Part shown: in pieces, positions 23,646 to 32,676 of the stretch
How positions within the stretch are numbered: position 1 is the first letter of the stretch
Layout of the letters: the number at the start of each line of letters is the position of its first letter
Assembly (NCBI GenBank): GCA_910586895.1
Contig: CAJUIW010000006.1
Coordinates: 81,576 to 145,575 of the forward strand
From: an uncultured Muribaculaceae bacterium
Lineage (GTDB): Bacteria; Bacteroidota; Bacteroidia; Bacteroidales; Muribaculaceae
Reading direction: 5' to 3'
DNA length: 64,000 nt
Program-made: the position numbers and the translations under genes
Notes under the pieces: model-generated
Told to the model about the DNA's origin: nothing
Database searches by the model: none
The model's input: only the letters and a program-made list of their open reading frames with translations

Positions 23646-25469
23646 ATGAAGCGTTCACTTTTAATAACTATCCTTCTTTCCATATGCGTTCACATGGCGT
23701 GGTCCGAAAATACCGTCGTGAATATTTCCGATTTCGGAGTACGTCCCTCCGGCAGCAAGGATATGTCAGGCAAAATTGAAACTGCCCTCAACAAAATAGC
23801 TGACAAATATGGGAAGAAGAATATCACCATAGTCTTCGAGCCGGGAGTCTACAATCTTCATCCCGAAAAAGCACGCAAGGCTGAATACTTCATATCCAAT
23901 CACGATCAGCCCAATCCAAAATCGGTAGGACTCAACCTCACAGGCTGGGAGAACCTTACGGTAAATGGCAACGGGGCTGAATTCATGTGCTATGGACGGA
24001 TGCTTCCGGTGGCACTTGTCAACTCCTCGGGATGCACACTGGAGAATCTGAGCATCGATTTTGCCAATCCGCATATCGCTCAGGTCACCATCGAGCAGTC
24101 CACGGATGACGGTATCGTGTTCCGGCCGGAAAAGTGGGTGAAATGGCGGATTGCCAAGAAACACCGTTTTATAACATCCGGCGACGGCTGGGAACTCTGT
24201 CCGCGAAACGGCATAGCTTTTGAAAAGGATTCACGCCATATGGTGTTCAACACAAGCGACCTATGGTGCCCTGTCGACAGCGTTGTAAAACTGCCTGACG
24301 GCTCCATCAAAGCGCCGAAGTGGAAAGACTCGCGTCTGAAACCGGGGACCAAAGTAGTGCTCCGCACATGGGATCGTCCCGCACCCGGAATATTTCTGTC
24401 GCTGTCCGACAACACTACTCTGCGCGATATCAAAGTGCACTATGCCGAAGGTATGGGACTGCTTGCACAGATGTGCGACGGTGTGACTCTTACCCGGTTC
24501 AACGTATGCCTGCGTGGAGATGACGACCCTCGTTATTTCACCACCCAGGCCGACGCCACACATTTCTCAGGCTGCAAGGGACACATCGAGTCAACCGAAG
24601 GATTCTACGAAGGAATGATGGACGATGCCATAAACATCCACGGTACATATCTGAAAATCATCAGCCGTCAGAATGACAATACCGTTACCGGACGCTACAT
24701 GCACCCGCAGGCCTATGGATTCTTCTGGGGCGAACCCGGCGATTCAGTACAGTTCATAGCCTCGGCAATAATGCAAAAAGAGGGTGACATAAATGTAATT
24801 GAATCAATAACTCCGGTTGACAAGCCCGAAATAACAGGCGCCAAAGAATTCCGCATATCTTTCCGCCACAAGCTCCCGGATTCAATAGGAGCATCGTCCC
24901 GGGCATACGGTATCGAAAACCTGACATGGAGCCCGACTGCATCGTTTACCCACAACAGAATCCGCAACAACCGTGCCCGCGGGACTCTGTTCTCCACACC
25001 TCGCCATACTGTGGTATCGGACAACGTATTTGACCATACCTCAGGGACAGCAATCCTGCTGTGCGGCGACTGCAACGGATGGTACGAAACTGGGGCCTGC
25101 CGTGATGTAGTCATCGAGCGAAACCACTTCATAAACTCGCTCACCAACCGGTTCCAGTTTACCGAAGCTGTAATATCGATATATCCCGAAATACCACGCC
25201 TTGACCAGCAGACAGAGTATTTCCACGGCGGCGACGATGTGCCCGGTATCGTGATTCGGGATAACACGTTTGAGACATTTGACCACCCCATTCTCTATGC
25301 CAAATCGATAAGCGGGCTCAAATTCCAACGCAACCGGATTATCACCAATTCAGATTATCCGGAATTTCATCCCAATAAGTTCACGTTCAAATTTCAGAAA
25401 GCAAAAAATATAGTAATCAGCGACAACAGCTTTGACCATCCTGATAATGTGAGTATCGATATCGAATGA
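23646..25469 (+). CDS. GH110 alpha-1,3-galactosidase
   Basis: The 607-residue secreted enzyme has a signal peptide (MKRSLLITILLSICVHMAWS) and a right-handed beta-helix: repeated short strands such as NLTVNGNGAEF, GCTLENLSIDFANPH and VVSDNVFDHTSGTAILL. The segment YFISNHDQPNPKSVGLNL and the overall length (about 600) fit GH110, which removes terminal alpha-1,3-galactose from blood group B or linear alpha-1,3-Gal glycans. No lipobox is seen. It is divergent from the mannan operon; no SusCD pair is near, so it is an isolated glycan enzyme here. Confidence 0.85.
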   Translation: MKRSLLITILLSICVHMAWSENTVVNISDFGVRPSGSKDMSGKIETALNKIADKYGKKNITIVFEPGVYNLHPEKARKAEYFISNHDQPNPKSVGLNLTGWENLTVNGNGAEFMCYGRMLPVALVNSSGCTLENLSIDFANPHIAQVTIEQSTDDGIVFRPEKWVKWRIAKKHRFITSGDGWELCPRNGIAFEKDSRHMVFNTSDLWCPVDSVVKLPDGSIKAPKWKDSRLKPGTKVVLRTWDRPAPGIFLSLSDNTTLRDIKVHYAEGMGLLAQMCDGVTLTRFNVCLRGDDDPRYFTTQADATHFSGCKGHIESTEGFYEGMMDDAINIHGTYLKIISRQNDNTVTGRYMHPQAYGFFWGEPGDSVQFIASAIMQKEGDINVIESITPVDKPEITGAKEFRISFRHKLPDSIGASSRAYGIENLTWSPTASFTHNRIRNNRARGTLFSTPRHTVVSDNVFDHTSGTAILLCGDCNGWYETGACRDVVIERNHFINSLTNRFQFTEAVISIYPEIPRLDQQTEYFHGGDDVPGIVIRDNTFETFDHPILYAKSISGLKFQRNRIITNSDYPEFHPNKFTFKFQKAKNIVISDNSFDHPDNVSIDIE

Positions 25470-25551
25470 TTACAGGTTCAGAACCTCAACAATATCCATG
25501 CGCATTGTCATGTCAGGCATTGTGTCAGCGGAATCCGCTTATTGCGACAGA

Positions 25552-26754
25552 TCAGAAGCGCACACCGAAAATCAGTGTAAGCGATTCGATTGAGTTGAAA
25601 AACACATAGTCATTGTTGAAGTACATATTACCGTCAAAACGGCCCTGCAATGATGCGAACAGTGACTTATGGTTATAAACCACAGCAAACCGGGCTTTCA
25701 GATTGGTAGCAAACATATCACGCGCGCCCTCCGATGATTCACGATAGGAATATCTATACCCCACGGCCGGAAGCACTGTCAGATTTACAAGCCAGCGCCT
25801 CGGATAGAGCACCCAGTTGTGGGCATAACCGCCAAGCAATGTATAGTCAGTGTAACGGAATATGTATTTTGTGGAAGCCAAAGGAAGATGTATTTTCATA
25901 TCTGCCGGAAGCCGCGAAAAGTCCATGTCTATACGCTGACTGTTGAATGCCACTCCGGCAATCCAGCTACCCGCACTCTTAAGCTGATACTTTGAGAATG
26001 CATAGGCCGCAGACTGTGAATAACGCCGGTGATTGAAAAAGTAATACAGGTCGCCGCTCAATGTACGCAGACTGGCATCATCGAATTTATATGAAAAATG
26101 ATGTCCATCGTTATAATTCCCAAAATGCGTGATATTTATTCCACCCTCAGTATGGGTATAGTCAAGTGAAGCTGAGAAAAGAGAGCAGTTGAAGGAGAAC
26201 TGTGAATTTTTACGCATGTTCTTTCCACGGCCAAAAAAATTGTCCACCTTTGCCGAGTAGCCGACTTTCACAGCCATAAAACTTAAGTATGCGCCGAGGT
26301 CATTGTAGATGTCGGAATGCATGTGGATAGTCTGATTCCAGTCGAAGAACATCATGTAGCTCTCCATCCAGTTGTAATTATTGAGTGTGGCACGCCAGTT
26401 CTTCCCCACACCCACCACATAGGTTGTATCGTAGGAATTGAATGTGCGGTCGCCCCATTCATAGACTTTCAGGCAGAACTTCGGAAATTTCGGATACTTT
26501 ATTGCCGGATCCTTTATGTGAAATCCATTCCGTATCAGCATCAGGTACCATGGCAGCTCAACGGAATCTGGTCGCTCGACAACGCCCGTAACATCCAACG
26601 AATCCGGTAGGGATGCCTTTACCGTGTCAATCCGGGCCAGCCGTATCTCAGGCTCCGGCCGCGAGGCAGGAAAACAAGCGTTCTCCCCGGCGGCATAGAC
26701 TACCACCGGGAAGAACAATATCATCATTAGAATCTGTTGCAGCTTTCCGAACAT
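25552..26754 (-). CDS. DUF4421 outer-membrane beta-barrel protein
   Basis: The 400-residue protein has a signal peptide (MFGKLQQILMMILFFPVVVYAA), a short linker, then KVYEWGDRTFNSYDTTYVVG, the DUF4421 signature, and a series of amphipathic strands ending in FGVRF with a terminal Phe typical of an outer-membrane barrel. Function is unknown. It is convergent with the GH110 gene; the 82-bp gap contains only weak dyads. Confidence 0.82.
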   Translation of the reverse strand: MFGKLQQILMMILFFPVVVYAAGENACFPASRPEPEIRLARIDTVKASLPDSLDVTGVVERPDSVELPWYLMLIRNGFHIKDPAIKYPKFPKFCLKVYEWGDRTFNSYDTTYVVGVGKNWRATLNNYNWMESYMMFFDWNQTIHMHSDIYNDLGAYLSFMAVKVGYSAKVDNFFGRGKNMRKNSQFSFNCSLFSASLDYTHTEGGINITHFGNYNDGHHFSYKFDDASLRTLSGDLYYFFNHRRYSQSAAYAFSKYQLKSAGSWIAGVAFNSQRIDMDFSRLPADMKIHLPLASTKYIFRYTDYTLLGGYAHNWVLYPRRWLVNLTVLPAVGYRYSYRESSEGARDMFATNLKARFAVVYNHKSLFASLQGRFDGNMYFNNDYVFFNSIESLTLIFGVRF

Positions 26755-26786
26755 CGCTTCTTTATAGCTGCAAAGTTAACAATTAT

Positions 26787-27833
26787 TCAATACATTGGCG
26801 TGAAGGGGGCTGATTTTTTAAGATGACGGTTAGCCTCGCCTACCAAATCCTTTGTGTCGGAAGTGACCAGCTTCATCACCGGAGCGCCCTTTCTCAAATC
26901 GCACTTTTTGAGGTCAATATAATATGCGCCCATATTTGTAGCCAGGTCAAAGTAATAACGCTTGTCGCGCAGGTTGCTGAACGAGCGCCACTGTGTGGAG
27001 GATACATTAGGTTCTGACTCTATTGTGTACAGATATGGTACCGATACATTGTAAAGTATGCTGCGTATGATAGAGAATCCGAGATCGGCATCACCCGTCT
27101 TCTCGACATGACCGTCAAAATAATAGCCACGCACAAAACGGTCAGGGCTTTTCACCGTACCGGGGAGCATATTGGCACCACCTACCTTAACCCAATAGTC
27201 ATTGATAGCTGTCATGGCCGGATAAGCAGGATCATTGGTAAGCACAGGAATATCCTGTCCTTCATAGACTTTTACCACTCCGTTGTCAAATTCCAGGATA
27301 GCGCTCCTACCCTCCGCATCGGTAATACCCCAATGAAGAGCTGACACTGTACCTCCGTCGAAAGTCGAGCCTGTGATGTTGAAATTATGCTCTTTCAGCA
27401 CGCTCACCACCTCAGGAGTAGTAGCATTCAGATCGAGCAGCCATGCTACGAACATAGCCATCGACATAGGAGGACGATTCTTGGTTGAATCATTTTCATA
27501 TACCGTACCCTTGCAGAAGAGCCCGCTTATAACCAATCCTTTTTCATTCATGCCTTCCGTTACACCACCGTCATAACCTACGGCGTATACGGCACCATAT
27601 TTCGATGTCCATGTTATAGCGCCGGGCAGATTGTGGGCTTTTTTCATAATACCACGGGGATAAACATAAAGATTGGTAGGAATCGGAGTTTTCCAGTCAA
27701 GCGATCGTCCGACAATGCGCAGATCATCATTCCCTACATACAGTATTCTTGAGCAGGCCGAAGCATCGCTTACGCCTGTAATACCCATTGCTATCCCTCC
27801 GAGTAAAGCTAATGACAGAAAAAAACGTTTCAT
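26787..27833 (-). CDS. Choloylglycine hydrolase family amidase (bile salt hydrolase / penicillin V acylase type)
   Basis: The 348-residue N-terminal-nucleophile hydrolase has a signal peptide ending SDASA, placing the catalytic Cys27 (CSRILYVG) at the mature N-terminus. Conserved residues follow: Arg and Asp in GRSLDW, GMNEKGLVISGLF, the Asn in LTNDPAYP and Arg in SPDRFVRGY. Members cleave conjugated bile acids or penicillin V; sequence alone cannot tell which, though a gut host makes bile salts the natural suspect (inference). I chose ATG 27833, because the upstream frame only adds a TTG. Probably periplasmic. Confidence 0.88.
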   Translation of the reverse strand: MKRFFLSLALLGGIAMGITGVSDASACSRILYVGNDDLRIVGRSLDWKTPIPTNLYVYPRGIMKKAHNLPGAITWTSKYGAVYAVGYDGGVTEGMNEKGLVISGLFCKGTVYENDSTKNRPPMSMAMFVAWLLDLNATTPEVVSVLKEHNFNITGSTFDGGTVSALHWGITDAEGRSAILEFDNGVVKVYEGQDIPVLTNDPAYPAMTAINDYWVKVGGANMLPGTVKSPDRFVRGYYFDGHVEKTGDADLGFSIIRSILYNVSVPYLYTIESEPNVSSTQWRSFSNLRDKRYYFDLATNMGAYYIDLKKCDLRKGAPVMKLVTSDTKDLVGEANRHLKKSAPFTPMY

Positions 27834-27952
27834 ATCGTTCAAATGTTATAAATTCATAAATACCCAACGTTTCAACCTCTTCAATGGTTCGCAAATATGG
27901 AGCTAAACTTGTCTTTGACGACACATTGAGGCTCAAAATGCAAATAATTCAT

Positions 27953-27960
27953 TACCTTTG
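27953..27960 (+). promoter_or_regulatory. -7 box of mlaE
   Basis: TACCTTTG lies 20 bp before ATG 27980 and rules out the longer open frame that starts at 27884. Confidence 0.6.
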
Positions 27961-27979
27961 TCCGTCAAAACATAAACTT

Positions 27980-28729
27980 ATGATGTTAACACGCGCCATA
28001 GCAAATTTTGGCAAATACTGCCAGTTTATGGGCCGGGTATTCACGCTTCCCGAACGTTGGCGTGTATTCGGCAACCGCACCGTTTTTGAAATCAACAAGC
28101 TCGGCATTGATTCAATACCGCTTGTTATAGTGATATCGCTCTTCATTGGAGCTGTAATAACCATTCAGATGAAACTCAACACTACATCGCCGCTTATCCC
28201 TTCGTATTCCGTAGGATTGGCCACACGCGATATCGTACTGCTTGAGTTCTCAAATTCAATTCTGTGTCTGATTCTTGCCGGCAAGGTTGGATCGAACATC
28301 GCATCAGAGATAGGCACCATGAGGGTGACCGAGCAGATTGACGCCCTCGAGATAATGGGAGTCAACTCGGCACGTTATCTTGTATTGCCCAAAATGATAG
28401 GGTTCATCCTTTTCATGCCTGTCCTTGTAGCGTTCTGCATCGGCACCTCTTTCTTCGGCGGTTTTTTAGTTGCCGTGTTCACTGACCTTATCTCCGTGTC
28501 CAAGTTTACCTATGGCATACAGGCCTTCTTCAATGAATGGTATGTATGGTATGGATTCATCAAATCGCTGTTCTTCGCTTTTGTCATCTGCTCCGTATCA
28601 GCCTTCTGCGGCTACTATGTGAAGGGTGGCGCCCTTGAAGTAGGTAAGGCAAGTACCAATGCGGTAGTGACAAGCAGCATCATGATACTTCTGCTTGACG
28701 TTATTCTCACCAAACTTTTGCTACAATGA
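27980..28729 (+). CDS. mlaE: MlaE-type lipid ABC transporter permease
   Basis: The 249-residue inner-membrane permease (MMLTRAIANFGKYCQFMGRV) has the MlaE pattern: VISLFIGAVITIQMK, ILAGKVGSNIASEIGTMRVT, EQIDALEIMGVNSARYLVLP and several membrane helices. With MlaF and an MCE protein, it moves phospholipids between the membranes. Its stop overlaps the mlaF start (ATGA). No MCE (MlaD) gene is next to it. Confidence 0.92.
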   Translation: MMLTRAIANFGKYCQFMGRVFTLPERWRVFGNRTVFEINKLGIDSIPLVIVISLFIGAVITIQMKLNTTSPLIPSYSVGLATRDIVLLEFSNSILCLILAGKVGSNIASEIGTMRVTEQIDALEIMGVNSARYLVLPKMIGFILFMPVLVAFCIGTSFFGGFLVAVFTDLISVSKFTYGIQAFFNEWYVWYGFIKSLFFAFVICSVSAFCGYYVKGGALEVGKASTNAVVTSSIMILLLDVILTKLLLQ

Positions 28730-29502
28730 TTGAAGTTCGTGACATCACAAAGTCATTTGATGACAAGACGGTACTGCATGGCGTAAGCGCACGCTTCGAA
28801 ACCGGCAAGACAAATCTTATCATAGGCCAGAGCGGTTCAGGCAAAACAGTGCTTATAAAATCAATAGTAGGACTGCTGAAGCCCGACTCGGGTGAAATTC
28901 TGTATGACGGACGCGACCTGATGCAGATGAACCCGGAACAGACTCAGGCTCTCCGAAAGGAGATAGGTATGCTCTTCCAGGGATCGGCGCTGTTTGACTC
29001 GGAAACCGTATTAGGCAACGTCATGTTCCCCCTGATAATGTTCTCCGACATGACGCGCGAGGAGATGCTTGACCGTGCCCACTTCTGTCTGGAGCGAGTG
29101 AATCTGAAAGGTGCTGACAAGAAATATCCGTCGGAAATATCCGGAGGTATGCAGAAGCGTGTGGCCATAGCCCGCGCCATAGCTCTCAATCCGAAGTATC
29201 TGTTCTGCGACGAGCCTAACTCAGGACTCGACCCGCGCACATCGATTCTTATTGACGAACTTCTGAGCGACATCACACATGAATACAATATAACCACCAT
29301 CATCAACACCCACGACATGAATTCCGTGATAGGGATTGGTGAGAATATCGTGTTCATCAACAAGGGTCATCGTGAATGGGTTGGCGACAAGGAAGAGATA
29401 TTCCACACAGCCAACGAAGCCCTGAACGATTTTGTGTTTGCCACCGACCTGTTCCAGAAAGTCAAGGAATATATAGTCAACAACGCACATCCGGCCAAAT
29501 AA
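28726..29502 (+). CDS. mlaF: MlaF-type lipid ABC transporter ATPase
   Basis: The 258-residue ATPase has Walker A GQSGSGKT, Q-loop MLFQGSALFD, signature SGGMQKR and Walker B LFCDEPNSGLDP, followed by the H-loop HDM. It should power MlaE. Translation is coupled to mlaE by a 4-bp overlap, and a strong terminator follows, so the operon ends here without mlaD. Confidence 0.93.
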   Translation: MIEVRDITKSFDDKTVLHGVSARFETGKTNLIIGQSGSGKTVLIKSIVGLLKPDSGEILYDGRDLMQMNPEQTQALRKEIGMLFQGSALFDSETVLGNVMFPLIMFSDMTREEMLDRAHFCLERVNLKGADKKYPSEISGGMQKRVAIARAIALNPKYLFCDEPNSGLDPRTSILIDELLSDITHEYNITTIINTHDMNSVIGIGENIVFINKGHREWVGDKEEIFHTANEALNDFVFATDLFQKVKEYIVNNAHPAK

Positions 29503-29530
29503 ACCGAAGCGAATGCTCTACATAAAATCA

Positions 29531-29556
29531 GGGCGGCTGAATTTAATCAGCCGCCC
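29531..29556 (+). terminator. Terminator after mlaF
   Basis: A perfect 10-bp GC-rich stem (GGGCGGCTGA) with a 6-nt loop is followed by CGTTTGTTTC. Confidence 0.8.
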
Positions 29557-29598
29557 CGTTTGTTTCAGACATATTCAGGACCTCAGGTCCGGATAGCA

Positions 29599-30183
29599 TC
29601 AATAGTTTTCTTTCTTACGTTCAAAGTATCCCTGCTCCTTGCCACATACGGGGCACTTGCCGGGAGCTGACTTGCCGCGATGGATATATCCGCAGTAGCG
29701 GCACTGCCACAGCTCATCGCCATCGGCATCCTTGAATACGGTATCAGTATCAATACGTTCAAGCAGACGTCTGTAACGTTCCTCATGGCCCTTCTCTACC
29801 GCAGCCACAAGATTGAAGTGAGATGCTATACGGGGGAAACCTTCCTCTTTTGCCACACGTGCGAACTCGACATACATATCGGCCCACTCTTCATGTTCAC
29901 CGGCGGCGGCTTCCTCAAGATTACGTCTTGTATCGCCGATAGGTCCTGCCGGATATGAAGCTGTGATTTCAAGCATTCCTTCGTCAAGGAAGCTGAAGAA
30001 ACTCTTGGCATGGGCATATTCCTGTTCAGCTGTTTCAAGGAATATGGCTGCGATCTGTTCGTAGCCTTCCTTCTGAGCCACTTCTGCAAATATGGTGTAT
30101 CTGCCGCGAGCCTGTGATTCACCGGCAAATGATTTCAAAAGATTCTTTTCAGTTTGAGTCCCTTTTATACTTCTATTGTCCAT
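29599..30183 (-). CDS. rbr: Rubrerythrin
   Basis: The 194-residue non-haem iron peroxidase has a diiron four-helix domain with FAGESQARGRYTIF, ETAEQEYAHAKSFF, AAAGEHEEWADMY and VEKGHEERYRRL, then a C-terminal rubredoxin domain with CRYCGYIHRG and CPVCG. It reduces hydrogen peroxide in anaerobes. I chose ATG 30183 (MDNRSIKGTQTEKNLLKSF); the longer open frame runs over the neighbouring terminator. It is a single gene. Confidence 0.96.
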   Translation of the reverse strand: MDNRSIKGTQTEKNLLKSFAGESQARGRYTIFAEVAQKEGYEQIAAIFLETAEQEYAHAKSFFSFLDEGMLEITASYPAGPIGDTRRNLEEAAAGEHEEWADMYVEFARVAKEEGFPRIASHFNLVAAVEKGHEERYRRLLERIDTDTVFKDADGDELWQCRYCGYIHRGKSAPGKCPVCGKEQGYFERKKENY

Positions 30184-30240
30184 AATTATTTTGATTGAAT
30201 GATTTTTCTCCATAATAACACCGCCGGGCAGCCTATGGTT

Positions 30241-30275
30241 CAAAAAAAATCGCCACCTCATGACGAGATGGCGAC
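30241..30275 (-). terminator. Intrinsic terminator of the EF-G2 gene
   Basis: On the minus strand a 10-bp stem (one G-U) with a 5-nt loop is followed by eight T residues. It lies 28 bp after the EF-G2 stop. Confidence 0.85.
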
Positions 30276-30303
30276 TCTTCAGAAAAATATATCAAAGTTG
30301 ACG

Positions 30304-32460
30304 TTAGTCCTCAGTATTCTTCTCTTCGTATTCCTTCAGAAGTTTCTCCTGTACATCACCGGGAACAAGTTCATAGGAAGCAAACTTCATGGAGAATGAT
30401 GACCGTCCACCGGTTATCGAACTCAGGGCGGTAGAATAGCTTGACATCTCCTTCAAAGGCACTTTAGCTATAATCTTTTCGAAGCCGTTTTCGCTGGACA
30501 TGCCCATGATTATGGCACGGCGTCCCTGGAGGTCGCTCATTACATCGCCCATCACATCGGCAGGAACCATGACCTCAACATCATATACCGGTTCGAGGAT
30601 CTTGGGATTGGCATTGCGGAATGCTTCACTGAATGCATTACGGCCGGCCAGACGGAAGGATATTTCGTTTGAGTCAACCGGGTGCATCTTACCGTCATAG
30701 ATACATACGCGTACATCGCGTGCATATGAACCGGTGAGCGGTCCCTGCTCCATACGGTCCATCAGGCCTTTGACTATGGCAGGTATGAAACGGCTGTCAA
30801 TAGCGCCGCCTACGATACAATCGCATACCACGAGCTTACCGCCCCATGCCAGAGGTATCTCCTGTGTGTCACGCACCTTCATAACAAATTCCTGATTGCC
30901 GAATTTGTAGGATGTGGGAGCGGGCATGCCTTCAGTATAAGGCTCGATGATCAGATGCACCTCACCGAACTGACCTGATCCACCTGACTGCTTCTTGTGA
31001 CGATAGTCGGCGCGTGAAGCCTTGGTGATGGTTTCACGATACGGAATCTTAGGTTCTTCAAAAATGATGGGGAGCTTATCATTGTTTTCAACACGCCATT
31101 TCAATGTACGGAGATGGAATTCACCCTGACCTGAAAGTATAGTCTGCTTAAGCTCCTTTGACTGCTCAACTTCCCATGTCGGATCCTCTTCGTGCATACG
31201 GGTCAGAATACCACTGAGCTTCTCAGCATCAGCTTCATTGACCGGACGGATGGCACGCTGATACTTCGGCGCGGGATATTTGATGAAGTCAAATGCATAG
31301 TCGCATCCCTTGGCGTCAAGAGTATTACCTGTACGCACATCCTTAAGCTTGACGGTAGCACCGATATCGCCGGCACAGAGCTTGTCGGCAGGAGTCTTTA
31401 TCTGACCGCACACGCAGAATATCTGAGCCAGACGTTCCTTGCTGCCACGGGTCACATTCTCAAGGTCAACACCGGGAGTCAACGTACCTGACATCACCTT
31501 GAAATAGCTTACCTCACCGATATGCGGTTCGACAGTAGTCTTGAACATATACAGGCTGAGGGGGCCATCTGAATCCGGAGCCACTTCCTCGCCTGCGGTA
31601 TTTACCGGAGCTGGCATATCCTTTACAAAAGGAACCACATTGCCAAGGAACTCCATCATGCGGCGAACACCCATATCTTTTGCGGCGCTCACGCAGAACA
31701 CGGGGAATATCGAGCGGTCCACAAGTCCCTTGCGGATACCTTCGCGCATCTCATCCTCTGTAAGGTGGCCCTGATCGAAGAATTTCTCCATCAGAGTCTC
31801 ATCATTCTCAGCTGCGGCCTCGACAAGCTGCTGGTGCAGCTCGCGTGCACGTTCCATTTCCTCTTCGGGAATATCCTCGATGGTAGGTACACCGCCGTCA
31901 GGTCCCCAAGAGTATTTCTTCATCAGGAGCACGTCAATCATGGCATTGAAGCCGGCACCTGCATTAATAGGATACTGCACGGTTACAACCTTATTGCCGA
32001 ATATCTCGCGCACCTGTTCTATTACATTTTCATAGTCGACCTTTTCGCCGTCAAGCTGATTGAGAGCGAAAATCACAGGCTTTTTAAGCTGCTCGGTAGT
32101 GCGGAATATGTTCTGGGTGCCCACTTCCACACCATACTGCGAGTTAATTACTATCACACCCGTATCGGTGACATTAAGCGCCGTGATGGCATTGCCTACA
32201 AAGTCATCGGCACCCGGGCAGTCTATAACATTAAGCTTCTTGTTCAGAAACTCAGCATAAAATATTGTTGAAAATACTGAATAGCCGTATTCTTTTTCTA
32301 CCGGAAAATAATCACTTACCGTATTCTTTCCATCTATCGTACCGCGACGTTTTATAACTCCACACTCGTAAAGCATAGCCTCGGCGAGTGTGGTTTTACC
32401 TGAGCCCTTGCTACCGAGCAGAGCTATGTTTTTGATTTCATTGGTTTGATAAACTTTCAT
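30304..32460 (-). CDS. EF-G paralogue of the EF-G2 type, lacking catalytic GTPase residues
   Basis: The 718-residue protein has all five EF-G domains. The G1 loop is GSKGSGKT (16-23), unlike GHVDAGKT of normal EF-G. The segment that is DTPGHVDF in EF-G reads DCPGADDF (80-87), so the catalytic His is Ala84. The switch I RGITI motif is replaced by EYGYSVF, and the NKxD motif is NQLD. Bacteroides thetaiotaomicron has an EF-G2 reported to support translation without GTP hydrolysis during starvation in the gut; this protein looks like its orthologue (inference). It is a single gene with its own terminator. Confidence 0.9.
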   Translation of the reverse strand: MKVYQTNEIKNIALLGSKGSGKTTLAEAMLYECGVIKRRGTIDGKNTVSDYFPVEKEYGYSVFSTIFYAEFLNKKLNVIDCPGADDFVGNAITALNVTDTGVIVINSQYGVEVGTQNIFRTTEQLKKPVIFALNQLDGEKVDYENVIEQVREIFGNKVVTVQYPINAGAGFNAMIDVLLMKKYSWGPDGGVPTIEDIPEEEMERARELHQQLVEAAAENDETLMEKFFDQGHLTEDEMREGIRKGLVDRSIFPVFCVSAAKDMGVRRMMEFLGNVVPFVKDMPAPVNTAGEEVAPDSDGPLSLYMFKTTVEPHIGEVSYFKVMSGTLTPGVDLENVTRGSKERLAQIFCVCGQIKTPADKLCAGDIGATVKLKDVRTGNTLDAKGCDYAFDFIKYPAPKYQRAIRPVNEADAEKLSGILTRMHEEDPTWEVEQSKELKQTILSGQGEFHLRTLKWRVENNDKLPIIFEEPKIPYRETITKASRADYRHKKQSGGSGQFGEVHLIIEPYTEGMPAPTSYKFGNQEFVMKVRDTQEIPLAWGGKLVVCDCIVGGAIDSRFIPAIVKGLMDRMEQGPLTGSYARDVRVCIYDGKMHPVDSNEISFRLAGRNAFSEAFRNANPKILEPVYDVEVMVPADVMGDVMSDLQGRRAIIMGMSSENGFEKIIAKVPLKEMSSYSTALSSITGGRSSFSMKFASYELVPGDVQEKLLKEYEEKNTED

Positions 32461-32616
32461 GCTATCAGATGTTTAATGATGTATATTAATTTTATTTGAT
32501 GCAACGGACATGCGATACGTTACATGTTCGGGGCGCAAATTATAAAAAAAAGAGCATAAAGTCTGAATCATTTTATATGTTACATAACACGTTTTTCACA
32601 ATTACCATTTATTTTG

Positions 32617-32624
32617 TAACTTTG
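32617..32624 (+). promoter_or_regulatory. -7 box of lon
   Basis: TAACTTTG fits TAnnTTTG, 52 bp before the lon ATG. No CIRCE element or heat-shock operator is evident. Confidence 0.55.
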
Positions 32625-32676
32625 GCATCCGTTTTGCTGTTGTATTCCATATCAACAAAATTCTGACAGCCAATAT

